This document shows positions 25,994 through 34,079 of a DNA stretch of 64,000 nt, piece after piece. The DNA is from Candidatus Nanohalococcus occultus (GTDB lineage Archaea > Nanohalarchaeota > Nanosalinia > Nanosalinales > Nanosalinaceae), in assembly GCF_029207735.1 (NCBI RefSeq), contig NZ_CP104395.1, positions 350,692 through 414,691 of the forward strand, in the 5' to 3' direction. A program made the translations under genes and the position numbers. A model generated the notes under the pieces. The model had not been told where the DNA came from. It was given only the letters and a program-made list of their open reading frames with translations, and did no database searches. Numbering within the stretch: the first letter of the stretch is position 1; every line of letters begins with the position of its first letter.

Positions 25994-26512
25994 TTACTCT
26001 TCGTCCAGTGCCTCGGGTACGACCACTCCCATCTCCTCGAACTGGTTCTGCTCATAGAAACGGGCGGTGATGGCTCCGAGAACAGCATCGAACTGTTCGG
26101 CGCCTCTAATATTTGATGCCTCAACTCCGATAGACTTCAAGGCCTCGTCCGTATCAAGAGCAAGTTCTTCAGCTGTAATATGTGGATCAAAACGGATGAA
26201 ATCGGGGGTATTGCCTCCCATAACATTGAACGCCTGGTCTTGAAGAGCCTCCAGACGTCTTGCCGTAGTTTTCTGCTGGCCTGAAGGCGTGAAAATATGT
26301 CCTTGTTCTTTTAGCTCTTTTTCTCCTTCGTTAAGCTCTGTAGGCCCGACTTCCATGGGGGCGTCTACAGCCACTACTCCTGGCTTTTTCTCATCGAGTT
26401 TCTCAACCAGTTCATCGTTGGTCGAGACCTCAAAGCACTCAATTTCCTCATCTAGAAAAGCTATAACGGATTTTTCTTCGATGTTATCCTTTAGTATAAT
26501 TCCTGCTATCAT
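25994..26512 (-). CDS. DUF429-like predicted RNase H-fold nuclease
   Basis: A 172-residue protein with the DUF429 pattern: first acidic residue in GVVAVDAPM (about 46-54), the conserved GHIFTPSGQQKTTARRLEAL stretch, and a final Asp in FDAVLGAITARF. The family is predicted to have an RNase H-like fold with a role not known. It overlaps the upstream hydrolase-like gene by 4 bp. Confidence 0.75.
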   Translation of the reverse strand: MIAGIILKDNIEEKSVIAFLDEEIECFEVSTNDELVEKLDEKKPGVVAVDAPMEVGPTELNEGEKELKEQGHIFTPSGQQKTTARRLEALQDQAFNVMGGNTPDFIRFDPHITAEELALDTDEALKSIGVEASNIRGAEQFDAVLGAITARFYEQNQFEEMGVVVPEALDEE

Positions 26513-27303
26513 TCTCTTATCTCTAGCTGTTCTTGAAACGTTTTCTGGGTTTCAAACTCATCGAGAGAACGGTTTTTCTCACGTTTCTCTCTGATCTGTT
26601 TGCTCTCAATAAAACTTTCAAGCCTATCAGCGAACTCGGCTAAAGCCTTGTTGAACTCCTCTGGTTTCTCATAGAAGCAGAAGCTGCCTCCTGCGACCTC
26701 CCGGACTGTTATATCCGGTCTTAGCGCGATAGCATCTTCAAGCGTTGAGAAACGATCGTCGGATGCCTGAATAACCAAGCCATTCTCAATTTCTGTATCG
26801 GACTCAATGCCGCTGTACGAACAGTAATCGCTGTAGTCCATCAGCTCAAGCTCTTCTGACAGTTCTCTGGCGATACGGTAGTTCGTATTCTCCGATAAAA
26901 ACAGTTTTTTCAGGAGTTTGGGTTTGCCACACGTACTTGAGACTAGTTTGAACGTCTCGCGTCGAACTTTCGGGATCTCAAAGCTGAAGTTCGTCATCAC
27001 TGTAGAGATCACTGTCTTCCTATCGCTGAAACTCTGTACAACGCGATTACTTAGGTCCGATCCGATCAGAACAACGTTATCTAGGTTTTTCCGATTTAAA
27101 ACAGTTTTCAGGGCTTTTACAGAGCTTTCATAATCTCTGTCATCTGTTCTGACGCAGAGTGTTCTGTAACGGTTCGAAAAATACTTCAACTGGTGTTTCC
27201 ATGTTTTCCAGCCGCCGATACCTGGTACGAACACTATCTGGATGTTCGAGTCCGTCTTCGAATCGTAGTATTCTATATCTTCCTCAAGGGGTTCAAACTC
27301 CAT
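26509..27303 (-). CDS. Alpha/beta-hydrolase-fold protein, probably inactive
   Basis: A 264-residue protein with an alpha/beta-hydrolase layout: oxyanion strand VFVPGIGGWKTW (24-35), elbow LIGSDLS (79-85), acid ASDDRF, and the end EKPEEFNKALAEF. The usual nucleophile Ser sits as Asp83, and the usual His before the last helix reads AGGSF instead of GHF. So it is likely a non-catalytic fold, or an unusual Asp-type enzyme. It is coupled to the DUF429 gene. Confidence 0.7.
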   Translation of the reverse strand: MEFEPLEEDIEYYDSKTDSNIQIVFVPGIGGWKTWKHQLKYFSNRYRTLCVRTDDRDYESSVKALKTVLNRKNLDNVVLIGSDLSNRVVQSFSDRKTVISTVMTNFSFEIPKVRRETFKLVSSTCGKPKLLKKLFLSENTNYRIARELSEELELMDYSDYCSYSGIESDTEIENGLVIQASDDRFSTLEDAIALRPDITVREVAGGSFCFYEKPEEFNKALAEFADRLESFIESKQIREKREKNRSLDEFETQKTFQEQLEIRE

Positions 27304-27357
27304 ATTATCGACTAGAGCCGGAAATTCTTTTATCCCTTGGACTAAAAGGCCTTTAAC

Positions 27358-27699
27358 GTGGCCAGTAAAGACCAGTTGATACTTCTAATAGGTGCGCTCT
27401 CAGGAACCACAGCATACTACCTGTACCCGGAGATCGGACTAGCCTCAGCTCTAATGATAATTTTCGCCGTATCATGGTTCCTATGGGGTCTGACAACGAA
27501 AGGCAAGACACTAAACACAGTCAGCTTCCTCAAGAATCCGCCGATCGCAGCTTTCATGGGATTCATCGGCAGCTTCATCTACCTCAGCTTCCAAGGCTAC
27601 AGTTCGGCGAACACCTGGCTTTTCGCATTCGGCATAGCACTTCTCTCCGGGCTTGTATCTATCATGTTGAACACTTTATGGAGTATAGGAGGAGACTGA
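27358..27699 (+). CDS. Hypothetical membrane protein
   Basis: A 113-residue protein with four hydrophobic segments, GTG start. It diverges from the hydrolase-like gene across a 54-bp gap. No family recognised. It lies 47 nt before srp54, which has its own TATA box. Confidence 0.65.
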   Translation: MASKDQLILLIGALSGTTAYYLYPEIGLASALMIIFAVSWFLWGLTTKGKTLNTVSFLKNPPIAAFMGFIGSFIYLSFQGYSSANTWLFAFGIALLSGLVSIMLNTLWSIGGD

Positions 27700-27746
27700 G
27701 CAGGTAAATCCTGAAGGTTTAATGCTTTCCCGACTAACAGTAGAGT

Positions 27747-29033
27747 ATGTTTGACAAAATAAAGGAATCTGTCCAGAAGTTCTCCCGCAAAGGAGTTGCG
27801 GACGAGGAAGCCGTAGAACAGCTCGTAAAAGACATTCAACGCGATCTGATCGCAGCCGACGTGGATGTCGGACTTGTATCGGAACTATCCGATGAGATAA
27901 GAGAAGAGGCCTTAAGCGAAGACGTACCGAAGGGACTTTCCCGGAAAGAACACGTACTTGAAATTGTATACAACAAGCTCGAAGAACTTCTAGGAGACGA
28001 ACCTGAAATAGAGGAGCCGGACAGAATACTTCTATGCGGTCTCTACGGAGCAGGAAAGACCACGACTGCCGCGAAGCTAGCCGATCACTTCCGGAAAAGA
28101 GGCCGGAAACCAGGGCTGATCGCAGCGGATACCGACAGACCGGCAGCATACGATCAGCTAAAACAGCTATCGGAAGATGCGGAATCTGCTTTTTATGGTG
28201 AGAAAGACGCTGAAGACCCCGTAAAAGTCGTGGAAAACGGGATGGCTGAAATCGATTCGAACCTTACTATAGTTGACTCGGCGGGACGTAACTCGCTGGA
28301 TGAAGACCTGAAAAAAGAGCTTTCGGATATGTACGAGGTTTTCCAACCGGATTATACCTTCCTGGTGATGCCGGCTGATATCGGTCAGTCCGCGAAAAAA
28401 CAGGCCGAACAGTTTACGGAAGCCGTAGGCGTCGATGGTGTTATAGTTACCAAGATGGATTCCAGCGCGAAGGGAGGTGGAGCGCTTGTAGCATGTAAGA
28501 ACGCAGGCGCGCCGGTTTTCTACGTAGGAACAGGTGAGAAACTCGGCGACCTCGAGAAGTTCGACCCTGTTGACTTCGTATCGGACATGATTGGTCAGCC
28601 CGATCTCGAATCATTGCTTGAGAAGGTTGAACAGCTAGATACCGATCCGGAAAAACTCCTGGAAGGAGATTTCACACTGGTTGATTTCAAAGAGCAGATG
28701 GAAAGTGTGACAGACGCCGGCATGATGGAAGAGATCATGCAGCAGCTGCCTATAGGAACACAGATGCCGGACAACATGGCCTCTATGACCGAAGAAAAGA
28801 TTGGAAACTACAGCACCATAATCGATTCAATGACAGAAGAGGAGAAAGTCGATCCGTCGGTTATCAAGAAGTCAAGAGTGGAACGTATCGCTGACGGTTC
28901 GGGGACCTCGAGAGAGGATGTCCGTGAACTGATGAAACACTTCCGCCAGACAAAGAACATGATGGATAAGTTCGATAAAGGATCAATGAAACGTGGAAAC
29001 ATGCAGAAAATGATGAAACAGATGGGTCTCTAG
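27747..29033 (+). CDS. srp54: Signal recognition particle 54 kDa protein
   Basis: A 428-residue SRP GTPase that binds signal peptides on nascent proteins. The N domain (1-90), G1 GLYGAGKTT (98-106; most homologues have GLQGSGKTT), DSAGR, TKMD and the C-terminal Met-rich M domain (MEEIMQQLPIGTQ, then MKRGNMQKMMKQMG) are present. The TATA-like GTTTAATGC is 27 nt upstream. No 7S RNA gene was seen in this window. Confidence 0.96.
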   Translation: MFDKIKESVQKFSRKGVADEEAVEQLVKDIQRDLIAADVDVGLVSELSDEIREEALSEDVPKGLSRKEHVLEIVYNKLEELLGDEPEIEEPDRILLCGLYGAGKTTTAAKLADHFRKRGRKPGLIAADTDRPAAYDQLKQLSEDAESAFYGEKDAEDPVKVVENGMAEIDSNLTIVDSAGRNSLDEDLKKELSDMYEVFQPDYTFLVMPADIGQSAKKQAEQFTEAVGVDGVIVTKMDSSAKGGGALVACKNAGAPVFYVGTGEKLGDLEKFDPVDFVSDMIGQPDLESLLEKVEQLDTDPEKLLEGDFTLVDFKEQMESVTDAGMMEEIMQQLPIGTQMPDNMASMTEEKIGNYSTIIDSMTEEEKVDPSVIKKSRVERIADGSGTSREDVRELMKHFRQTKNMMDKFDKGSMKRGNMQKMMKQMGL

Positions 29034-29051
29034 GACCCTTTAGGATTTTTC

Positions 29052-29381
29052 TTAACAGTCGTAACCTTCCCGTACTTCTATCGTTGCTTCTCCGTCACGG
29101 GCGTCTTTAACATAGAAGCCTCTCGGACTATCCTCGCTCATGTCGCATAGGATATTATCTCCCTCTTCATATGAAATTGGTCCACTCGCATCAGCTACGC
29201 GGTCAATTTCCACAGTTCCGTTAGAGTATGAGTTCTCCAGATATATTCCTTCGTGAGTGTCGCCCTTCTCCAAAAGTACTTCTGTACGGCTTTTTTCGTT
29301 TGAGGCACATCCAGCTAGGCCTGTAAGTGCTGCGGTAGTACTTGCTAAAAACGTCCTTCGTGTAGTTTCAGAATCAGTCAT
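29052..29381 (-). CDS. Small Tat-exported lipoprotein
   Basis: A 109-residue secreted protein. It begins with a Tat signal (RR at 8-9, TRRTFLASTTAALTGLAGC) ending in a lipobox Cys25, the pattern usual for haloarchaeal lipoproteins. The mature domain is beta-rich, acidic, with two Cys near residues 83 and 109. The TTTATAAT box is about 28 nt before the ATG. Ligand unknown. Confidence 0.82.
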   Translation of the reverse strand: MTDSETTRRTFLASTTAALTGLAGCASNEKSRTEVLLEKGDTHEGIYLENSYSNGTVEIDRVADASGPISYEEGDNILCDMSEDSPRGFYVKDARDGEATIEVREGYDC

Positions 29382-29461
29382 TATATTGTTACTCTCTGAT
29401 AGCTAATTATAAATAAGTCTTGGTATACCGGGGCGTCCGAGACCGTGGCGCTTGGTCTAGT

Positions 29462-29758
29462 TCAGACTTCCATCTGTGGATAAATCTGTTTTAGCTGCTC
29501 AAGTTCGTTTTCATCGTAGAACTTCTTTTTACCGAGTCTTTTCTCAAGCATTTCCTCTTTCTGCCGGTACTCTTTTTCAACTTCTTCGTCAACAGTTGAT
29601 AGAAGGTCGTGTACAACGCTAGAGGTGGCTCTAAACGTATCGATAAACGTGTACCATTTCGATGGCACATGATAGTCTGCGCGTGAAACTGCCTCGGTAA
29701 CTCCGAGCAGTGTCAGCAAGCTGTATCTATACAGCGTTTTCCGTGTTCTTGAAGGCAT
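29462..29758 (-). CDS. Hypothetical small basic-helical protein
   Basis: A 98-residue protein with a hydrophobic helix (about 9-28, YRYSLLTLLGVTEAV) and a charged C-terminal coiled coil. No family recognised. It could be a membrane-associated small protein. It follows the lipoprotein gene in the opposite direction of pde 29861. Confidence 0.5.
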   Translation of the reverse strand: MPSRTRKTLYRYSLLTLLGVTEAVSRADYHVPSKWYTFIDTFRATSSVVHDLLSTVDEEVEKEYRQKEEMLEKRLGKKKFYDENELEQLKQIYPQMEV

Positions 29759-29860
29759 CTAGTGTTTTTCCTCTCGGTGATCCCCCCTCTCACTCGTTAC
29801 TCCCCTTCAAGTATATACTAATCCGTAACCGGTTTATAAAATCGACGATAGTTTGAGTTT

Positions 29861-30394
29861 ATGATAGCTTTAATCTCTGATTCCCATGTTCCCAACCGCG
29901 CGGACAGAATACCAGAGCAGTTCATCGAAATTCTAAAACAGGCTGATACTGTAGCCCACTGCGGAGACTTTGAAACCCGGGAGATGTACGATGAGCTTGA
30001 TTCGATCAGCGAGGAGTTCCATGCGGTTAAAGGCAACTGCGATAGGTTCGAAATCGATAACTACAACTCATTTGAGACTAATGGGGTGAAGATCGGTATG
30101 TACCATGGATCTCGTATCACGCCTAGAGGTCACAAGCCTACCTTGGCAAAGACCGCTGATGAACTAAACTCTAAAGTGCTTTTACACGGCCATACCCACC
30201 AGCAGGAAGCGACAGAGTTCGAGGGAAAGATTCTGTTGAACCCTGGTAGCTGTACCGGTGTAGGAGGCGGCAGCTCCGTCGATGGAAATCCCCGGATGAT
30301 GAAAGTTTACGTCGAAGACGAGCTGAGAGTTGAGATGATCGAACTTGTTGATGGCGAGGTAAATCAGATAGAATCGAAGTCCTTCGAACTCTAG
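29861..30394 (+). CDS. MJ0936/YfcE-type metallophosphoesterase
   Basis: A 177-residue calcineurin-fold phosphodiesterase. Metal motifs: D-x-H in ISDSHVPN (7-9), GD in HCGDFE, GNCD, H in YHGS, and GHTH in LLHGHTHQ. Members hydrolyse phosphodiesters with Mn or Ni ions; the physiological substrate is not known. The TATA box TTTATAAAA lies about 27 nt before the ATG. Confidence 0.92.
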   Translation: MIALISDSHVPNRADRIPEQFIEILKQADTVAHCGDFETREMYDELDSISEEFHAVKGNCDRFEIDNYNSFETNGVKIGMYHGSRITPRGHKPTLAKTADELNSKVLLHGHTHQQEATEFEGKILLNPGSCTGVGGGSSVDGNPRMMKVYVEDELRVEMIELVDGEVNQIESKSFEL

Positions 30395-30427
30395 ATGTGT
30401 TAAAAGCTTCAGCTCTATAACCTAGGT

Positions 30428-31675
30428 ATGAATCCAGTAAAAGAGAAAGCTGATGCTTTGCTTGAAGAAAAACTATGTGATCACTGTCTCGGAAGGCAGT
30501 TTGCCAAGCTAGGTTACGGCCTTGAAAACTACGAGAGAGGCGCAATAATAAGAAAAGAGCCTGATCTAGAGGAATCGGACTTCGATCCGGAAAACGTCCC
30601 GGAGGAAGCGGAGTTCGAAGGTTCAAACATTGATTCTTCCGAATGTAAAGTGTGTGGTGGTTTGTTTGCTCGTGTGGATGAGTACGCTGATATGGTGATA
30701 AGTTCTTTCGATCGTTACGAGCTATCGACTTTCCTTGTCGGAATCCGTCCGCCGGAAAGTGTTATAGCCGCAGAGGAAGACTTATGGGAAGATTACGGCG
30801 TTGAGTTCACCGAGCCGGTAAAAACCGAGTTATCTCGCTTGATAGGAAAACGCGTGGAAAAAGAGCTTGGGATCGAGGTGGATTTCGAGCGAGCGGACAT
30901 CATGGCGGTTGTAGACATGCGGGAGGGAAAGGAACGTATCGAGCTACAGGTCAACTCGCTTCTGGTCTACGGCCAGTACAACAAGTACTCAAGAGAGCTA
31001 CCGCAGACCGAATGGCACTGTAGAAACTGCCGTGGAGACGGCTGCGATGAATGTGACTGGACTGGTAAAAACTATCCGACGAGCGTCCAGGAAATTATCC
31101 AGGAGCCTTTCATGCGTGAAACCAAAGCGATCGATGCGAAGTTCCACGGCGGAGGCCGAGAGGACGTTGACGCAAAGTGCCTGGGTAAAAGAGAGTTCGT
31201 ACTCGAGCTGAGAGAACCGATCCACAGAGACCTTGATCTTGAAGCACTGGCTGAAGAGGTCAACGAAAGCGAGGACGTAGAGATATTCAACGTGCGGCCG
31301 GCAGGAAAAGATGAGGCCGCAGAGATCAAACAGAAACACGCCGACAAACGGTACCGCGCTCTGGTCGAACTCGAAGAAGACATCGAAGAAGAGAGCCTAG
31401 AGAAGCTTCAGGAGATCGTAGGAGAGGTAAAACAGTTTACGCCGAACCGGGTACAGCACCGCCGGGCGGAAAAGGTCCGCAAACGAGAAGTCTTCGAGAT
31501 AGAAGCCGAGAGAGTTGGCGAGAAAAAGATAGAACTTGAGATAGAGGCCGAAGCCGGTACCTACATCAAGGAGCTGATTTCAAGCGATGAAGGAAATACC
31601 GAGCCATCGGTATCAGATATACTTGGAACCAAAGCTGAATGTGTGGAATTAGACGTTTTGTGGGTTGAAAAGTAA
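30428..31675 (+). CDS. pus10: tRNA pseudouridine synthase Pus10 (positions 54/55)
   Basis: A 415-residue enzyme that makes pseudouridine 54/55 in archaeal tRNA. The zinc cysteines C17/C20 (LCDHCLGRQFAKLG) and C73/C76 form the THUMP-containing N-terminal part. The catalytic segment is GREDVDAKCLGKREFVLE (243-260), with the active Asp; homologues have VRMLG where this has AKCLG. Extra Cys pairs at about 198-209 may bind zinc. The box TTAAAAG is about 27 nt upstream. Confidence 0.93.
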   Translation: MNPVKEKADALLEEKLCDHCLGRQFAKLGYGLENYERGAIIRKEPDLEESDFDPENVPEEAEFEGSNIDSSECKVCGGLFARVDEYADMVISSFDRYELSTFLVGIRPPESVIAAEEDLWEDYGVEFTEPVKTELSRLIGKRVEKELGIEVDFERADIMAVVDMREGKERIELQVNSLLVYGQYNKYSRELPQTEWHCRNCRGDGCDECDWTGKNYPTSVQEIIQEPFMRETKAIDAKFHGGGREDVDAKCLGKREFVLELREPIHRDLDLEALAEEVNESEDVEIFNVRPAGKDEAAEIKQKHADKRYRALVELEEDIEEESLEKLQEIVGEVKQFTPNRVQHRRAEKVRKREVFEIEAERVGEKKIELEIEAEAGTYIKELISSDEGNTEPSVSDILGTKAECVELDVLWVEK

Positions 31676-31700
31676 GGTTTTCGATAGAAAAGGTTTGAGA

Positions 31701-31746
31701 CCGGAGGACTCGTTCTATGGCGAGCATTTAGGTGAAAGCCCTCCGG
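31701..31746. other. Strong hairpin in the pus10/L21e gap
   Basis: CCGGAGG (31701-31707) pairs perfectly with CCTCCGG (31740-31746), and an inner CTCG/CGAG stem (31709-31712 with 31721-31724) sits within. It lies between pus10 and a small minus-strand reading frame, so it could end either transcript. No T-run follows directly. Function not determined. Confidence 0.45.
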
Positions 31747-31755
31747 CATCCTGGT

Positions 31756-31887
31756 CTAAGCTTCTTCGTAGCCGGGTGATTCCTCGAGAATCTCTCCGGC
31801 CAGTTCATCAACTTCCAGCTGATTGATGCTTTTTGCGTCGTCCGGAATTCCTCCCCCTGTGTAGTCTGCGATTGTCCTTCCCCTCAA
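31756..31887 (-). CDS. Putative 43-residue acidic protein
   Basis: A small frame with a TTG start at 31887 whose composition fits the proteome: RGRTIADYTGGGIPDDAKSI then ELAGEILEESPGYEEA. TTATTTAA lies about 25 nt upstream on the minus strand, a leaderless fit. It fills the otherwise unexplained 358-bp gap. No family is recognised; ribosomal profiling or conservation would decide whether it is real. Confidence 0.45.
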   Translation of the reverse strand: MRGRTIADYTGGGIPDDAKSINQLEVDELAGEILEESPGYEEA

Positions 31888-32033
31888 AGTGTATTTGTGA
31901 CTCCACAGTTAAATAAGTGTTGTAACTAAGCAGTGGCACTTAGATTGTTCTGTTGTAGGGCTGAGCGCAACCATTTGTAGTCCGGGTTTAAAAGATTTCG
32001 ATCCAGCTGTAAACTTAAGAGGAGATTCAAACA

Positions 32034-32321
32034 ATGGCACAGAAGTCCCACGGCTCTCAGCACGGAACACGTCACAAGTTCGCACGTGATCCGGAACAGA
32101 CCTTAACTGTAAACGACCACATGAAGCAGTTCGAGGAAGGTGAAAAAGTACTAATCAAGTTCCATCCAAGCGTACAGGATGGCCGCGTCCACCACAGATA
32201 CCACGGACGCACAGCAGACGTCACCGGAAAACGCGGAGACGCAGTAGAGCTAAAGGTAAAAGACGGCGGAAAAGAAAAGACACTTTACATCAAGCCAGTA
32301 CACCTACAAGAGGTAAAATAG
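32034..32321 (+). CDS. rpl21e: Ribosomal protein L21e
   Basis: A 95-residue large-subunit protein with the SH3-like L21e core (MKQFEEGEKVLIKFHPSVQD and HHRYHGRTADVTGKRGDAVE). Unlike most genes here it has a leader of about 20 nt and a Shine-Dalgarno-like GAGGAG before the ATG; the TATA box is GTTTAAAAGA near 31985. It heads the L21e-rpoF-DUF655-ksgA cluster. Confidence 0.96.
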   Translation: MAQKSHGSQHGTRHKFARDPEQTLTVNDHMKQFEEGEKVLIKFHPSVQDGRVHHRYHGRTADVTGKRGDAVELKVKDGGKEKTLYIKPVHLQEVK

Positions 32322-32384
32322 ATGGTGGATCGAAGATCTTCCAGGAACCAGAAGACACGAGGTGTCTTCGGACAATGGAAGTAA
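32322..32384 (+). other. Possible 20-codon leader frame before rpoF
   Basis: An ATG directly follows the L21e stop (TAGATG) and reads 20 codons of basic residues (MVDRRSSRNQ...), ending inside rpoF. It may serve reinitiation or be chance. No homologue known. Confidence 0.25.
32351..32369 (+). promoter_or_regulatory. 8-bp hairpin just upstream of the rpoF start
   Basis: GAAGACAC (32351-32358) pairs with GTGTCTTC (32362-32369) with a 3-base loop, ending 5 nt before the rpoF ATG. It would cover the ribosome landing site and may set the level of RpoF relative to L21e. Confidence 0.45.
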
Positions 32385-32713
32385 AGGAAGAGGAGTATGT
32401 CTACCCTGTAGAGGCTCTAGAAGTCCTAGAAGACAGAGACGAAGAGTCCCTCAACCATGAGCAGAAGATCGCTCTGGAAAACCTTGTCAGACACTGTAAG
32501 GTAAAGGATCTGGAAACCCTTGAGAAGCTTAACGAGGAGCTTTCAGAAATCGAGAGCTTGAAGGAAAAACACGTTTTCAAACTGCTCGAAGTAGTGCCAA
32601 AGCACGAATCAACGGTAAGAGCGGTTTTCTCAAAGGAAAGAGTCAAGCTTGATGACAGCGATATCGAAGAGATCCTCGAGATCTGTCAGAGCATAGAGAC
32701 CTCCGACGAATAA
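32375..32713 (+). CDS. rpoF: RNA polymerase subunit F (Rpb4)
   Basis: A 112-residue helical subunit that pairs with RpoE to form the stalk of archaeal RNA polymerase. The pattern EEYVYPVEALEVLEDRD, the HRDC-like helices and the end VKLDDSDIEEILEIC fit the family, and the L21e-rpoF-DUF655-ksgA order is conserved in archaea, which raises confidence above similarity alone. Confidence 0.92.
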   Translation: MEVKEEEYVYPVEALEVLEDRDEESLNHEQKIALENLVRHCKVKDLETLEKLNEELSEIESLKEKHVFKLLEVVPKHESTVRAVFSKERVKLDDSDIEEILEICQSIETSDE

Positions 32714-32738
32714 AAGCTTCGGTCTCACAAGTCTGATT

Positions 32739-33272
32739 ATGACTCAGAAAGACGAATACATCAGAGTTCTGGATTTCCTGGAAAGAGGCCGGGCAGGACA
32801 GAAAGACGAGCCTGTAGCCCATGGAATCGGAGCTGAAAACTTCAACCTTCTGGAAGTTGTAATGAGAGATGAGGTTCGACCGAAAGGCGGTCAAGAACTT
32901 TACATTGGAGAAGGCCAGAGAGACGAAGTAAAATACATCAAAGGACGTATCAGCTTTGACGATCTAACATCTACCGGACAGAAAGAACTGGATTACGTTC
33001 TGAAAGCACTTGTAGATGAAAAAGAAGAAAAGTTCGTCAAGTTCTTCAACGAGGCAACACCTGTAACTCCTAGAAGACACGCATTCGAGCTGCTTCCAGG
33101 AGTAGGAACAAAGCTAATGCAGAACCTTCTAGACGAAAGAGAGAAAGAAGAGTTCGAAAGCTTCAAGGACATCAAAGAACGTGTATCAACGATGCCGGAG
33201 CCTTCCAAGCTCGTAGTTGATAGAATAATCAAAGAGCTAAAAGGCGAAGCCAAACAGAAGCTTTTCACATGA
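32739..33272 (+). CDS. DUF655 protein, predicted RNA-binding
   Basis: A 177-residue protein always found next to rpoF or ksgA in archaea. It has an OB-like N-terminal part (YIRVLDFLERGRAGQKDEPV) and a helix-hairpin-helix (RHAFELLPGVGTKLMQNLLD, about 118-137). Its role is unknown; nucleic acid binding is predicted. It overlaps ksgA by 4 bp. Confidence 0.9.
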   Translation: MTQKDEYIRVLDFLERGRAGQKDEPVAHGIGAENFNLLEVVMRDEVRPKGGQELYIGEGQRDEVKYIKGRISFDDLTSTGQKELDYVLKALVDEKEEKFVKFFNEATPVTPRRHAFELLPGVGTKLMQNLLDEREKEEFESFKDIKERVSTMPEPSKLVVDRIIKELKGEAKQKLFT

Positions 33273-34057
33273 ACCAGAGAGAACAGCTTCGTAAACTCGG
33301 AGTACAGCCTGTAAAAGGCCAGCATTTTCTAGAATCCGATGCGACCGTTGAGGCATTGGTCGAAGCCGGTGAGGTAGACGGACAGGACGTACTGGAGATC
33401 GGCCCGGGAACAGGGATTATAACTGAAAAACTGGTTGAACGAGCCAGCAGCTTGACTGTTGTTGAAAACGATACAACGCTGGCAAGACATATCGAATCCG
33501 AGTTCCCGGACATTGAGGTACTGAACAAAGACTTCTTGGAACTTGAAGACCTTGAGTACGATCGGTGCGTTTCAAACCTTCCGTTCCAGATATCCTCGGA
33601 GGCACTCCGTAAACTTGGGGACGCACAGATCCAGTCCAGTCTGATCGTACAGAAACAGGTCGCGGAAAAAGCCATAGCTGACCCCGGTGAATCGGCTTAC
33701 AACGAGTTTTCCATCGCGGTACAGTACTATTTCGTTCCTGTAAAGCTGAGAGACATTTCTCGTTCGAGCTTCCATCCGAAGCCGGAAGTCGAGGCCTCGA
33801 TCCTGAAACTTTACCCGAACAAGGAACGTCACGGGGTAAAAGACGAGGAGGCTTTCTTCGAGCTGGCAAAAGCGCTTTTCACACACCAGCGGAAAAAGGT
33901 CCGGAACGCATTTGTGGATGCCCGACACATGCTTGGCTTTGAGAAAGACGAGGCTAAAGAGATCCGTGATGATCTGCCTCACTCGGAGAAAAGGGTGACC
34001 GAACTCGAGGTCAGGGAGATCGCGGAAATTTCAGAGAGCCTTCGGGCAAAAACTTAA
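33269..34057 (+). CDS. rsmA: 16S rRNA dimethyladenosine transferase KsgA/Dim1
   Basis: A 262-residue enzyme that dimethylates two adenines near the 3' end of 16S rRNA during subunit maturation. SAM motif VLEIGPGTGIITEKLVE, catalytic NLPF motif in RCVSNLPFQISSEAL (family usually NLPY), and the C-terminal helical domain are all visible. It is coupled to DUF655. Confidence 0.95.
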   Translation: MNQREQLRKLGVQPVKGQHFLESDATVEALVEAGEVDGQDVLEIGPGTGIITEKLVERASSLTVVENDTTLARHIESEFPDIEVLNKDFLELEDLEYDRCVSNLPFQISSEALRKLGDAQIQSSLIVQKQVAEKAIADPGESAYNEFSIAVQYYFVPVKLRDISRSSFHPKPEVEASILKLYPNKERHGVKDEEAFFELAKALFTHQRKKVRNAFVDARHMLGFEKDEAKEIRDDLPHSEKRVTELEVREIAEISESLRAKT

Positions 34058-34079
34058 CTTTCCCGCCGCTAATTATATT

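Noticed and set aside
33417..33982. Minus-strand frames inside ksgA
   Set aside because: Arginine- and cysteine-rich translations antisense to a well-supported enzyme; typical shadow frames.
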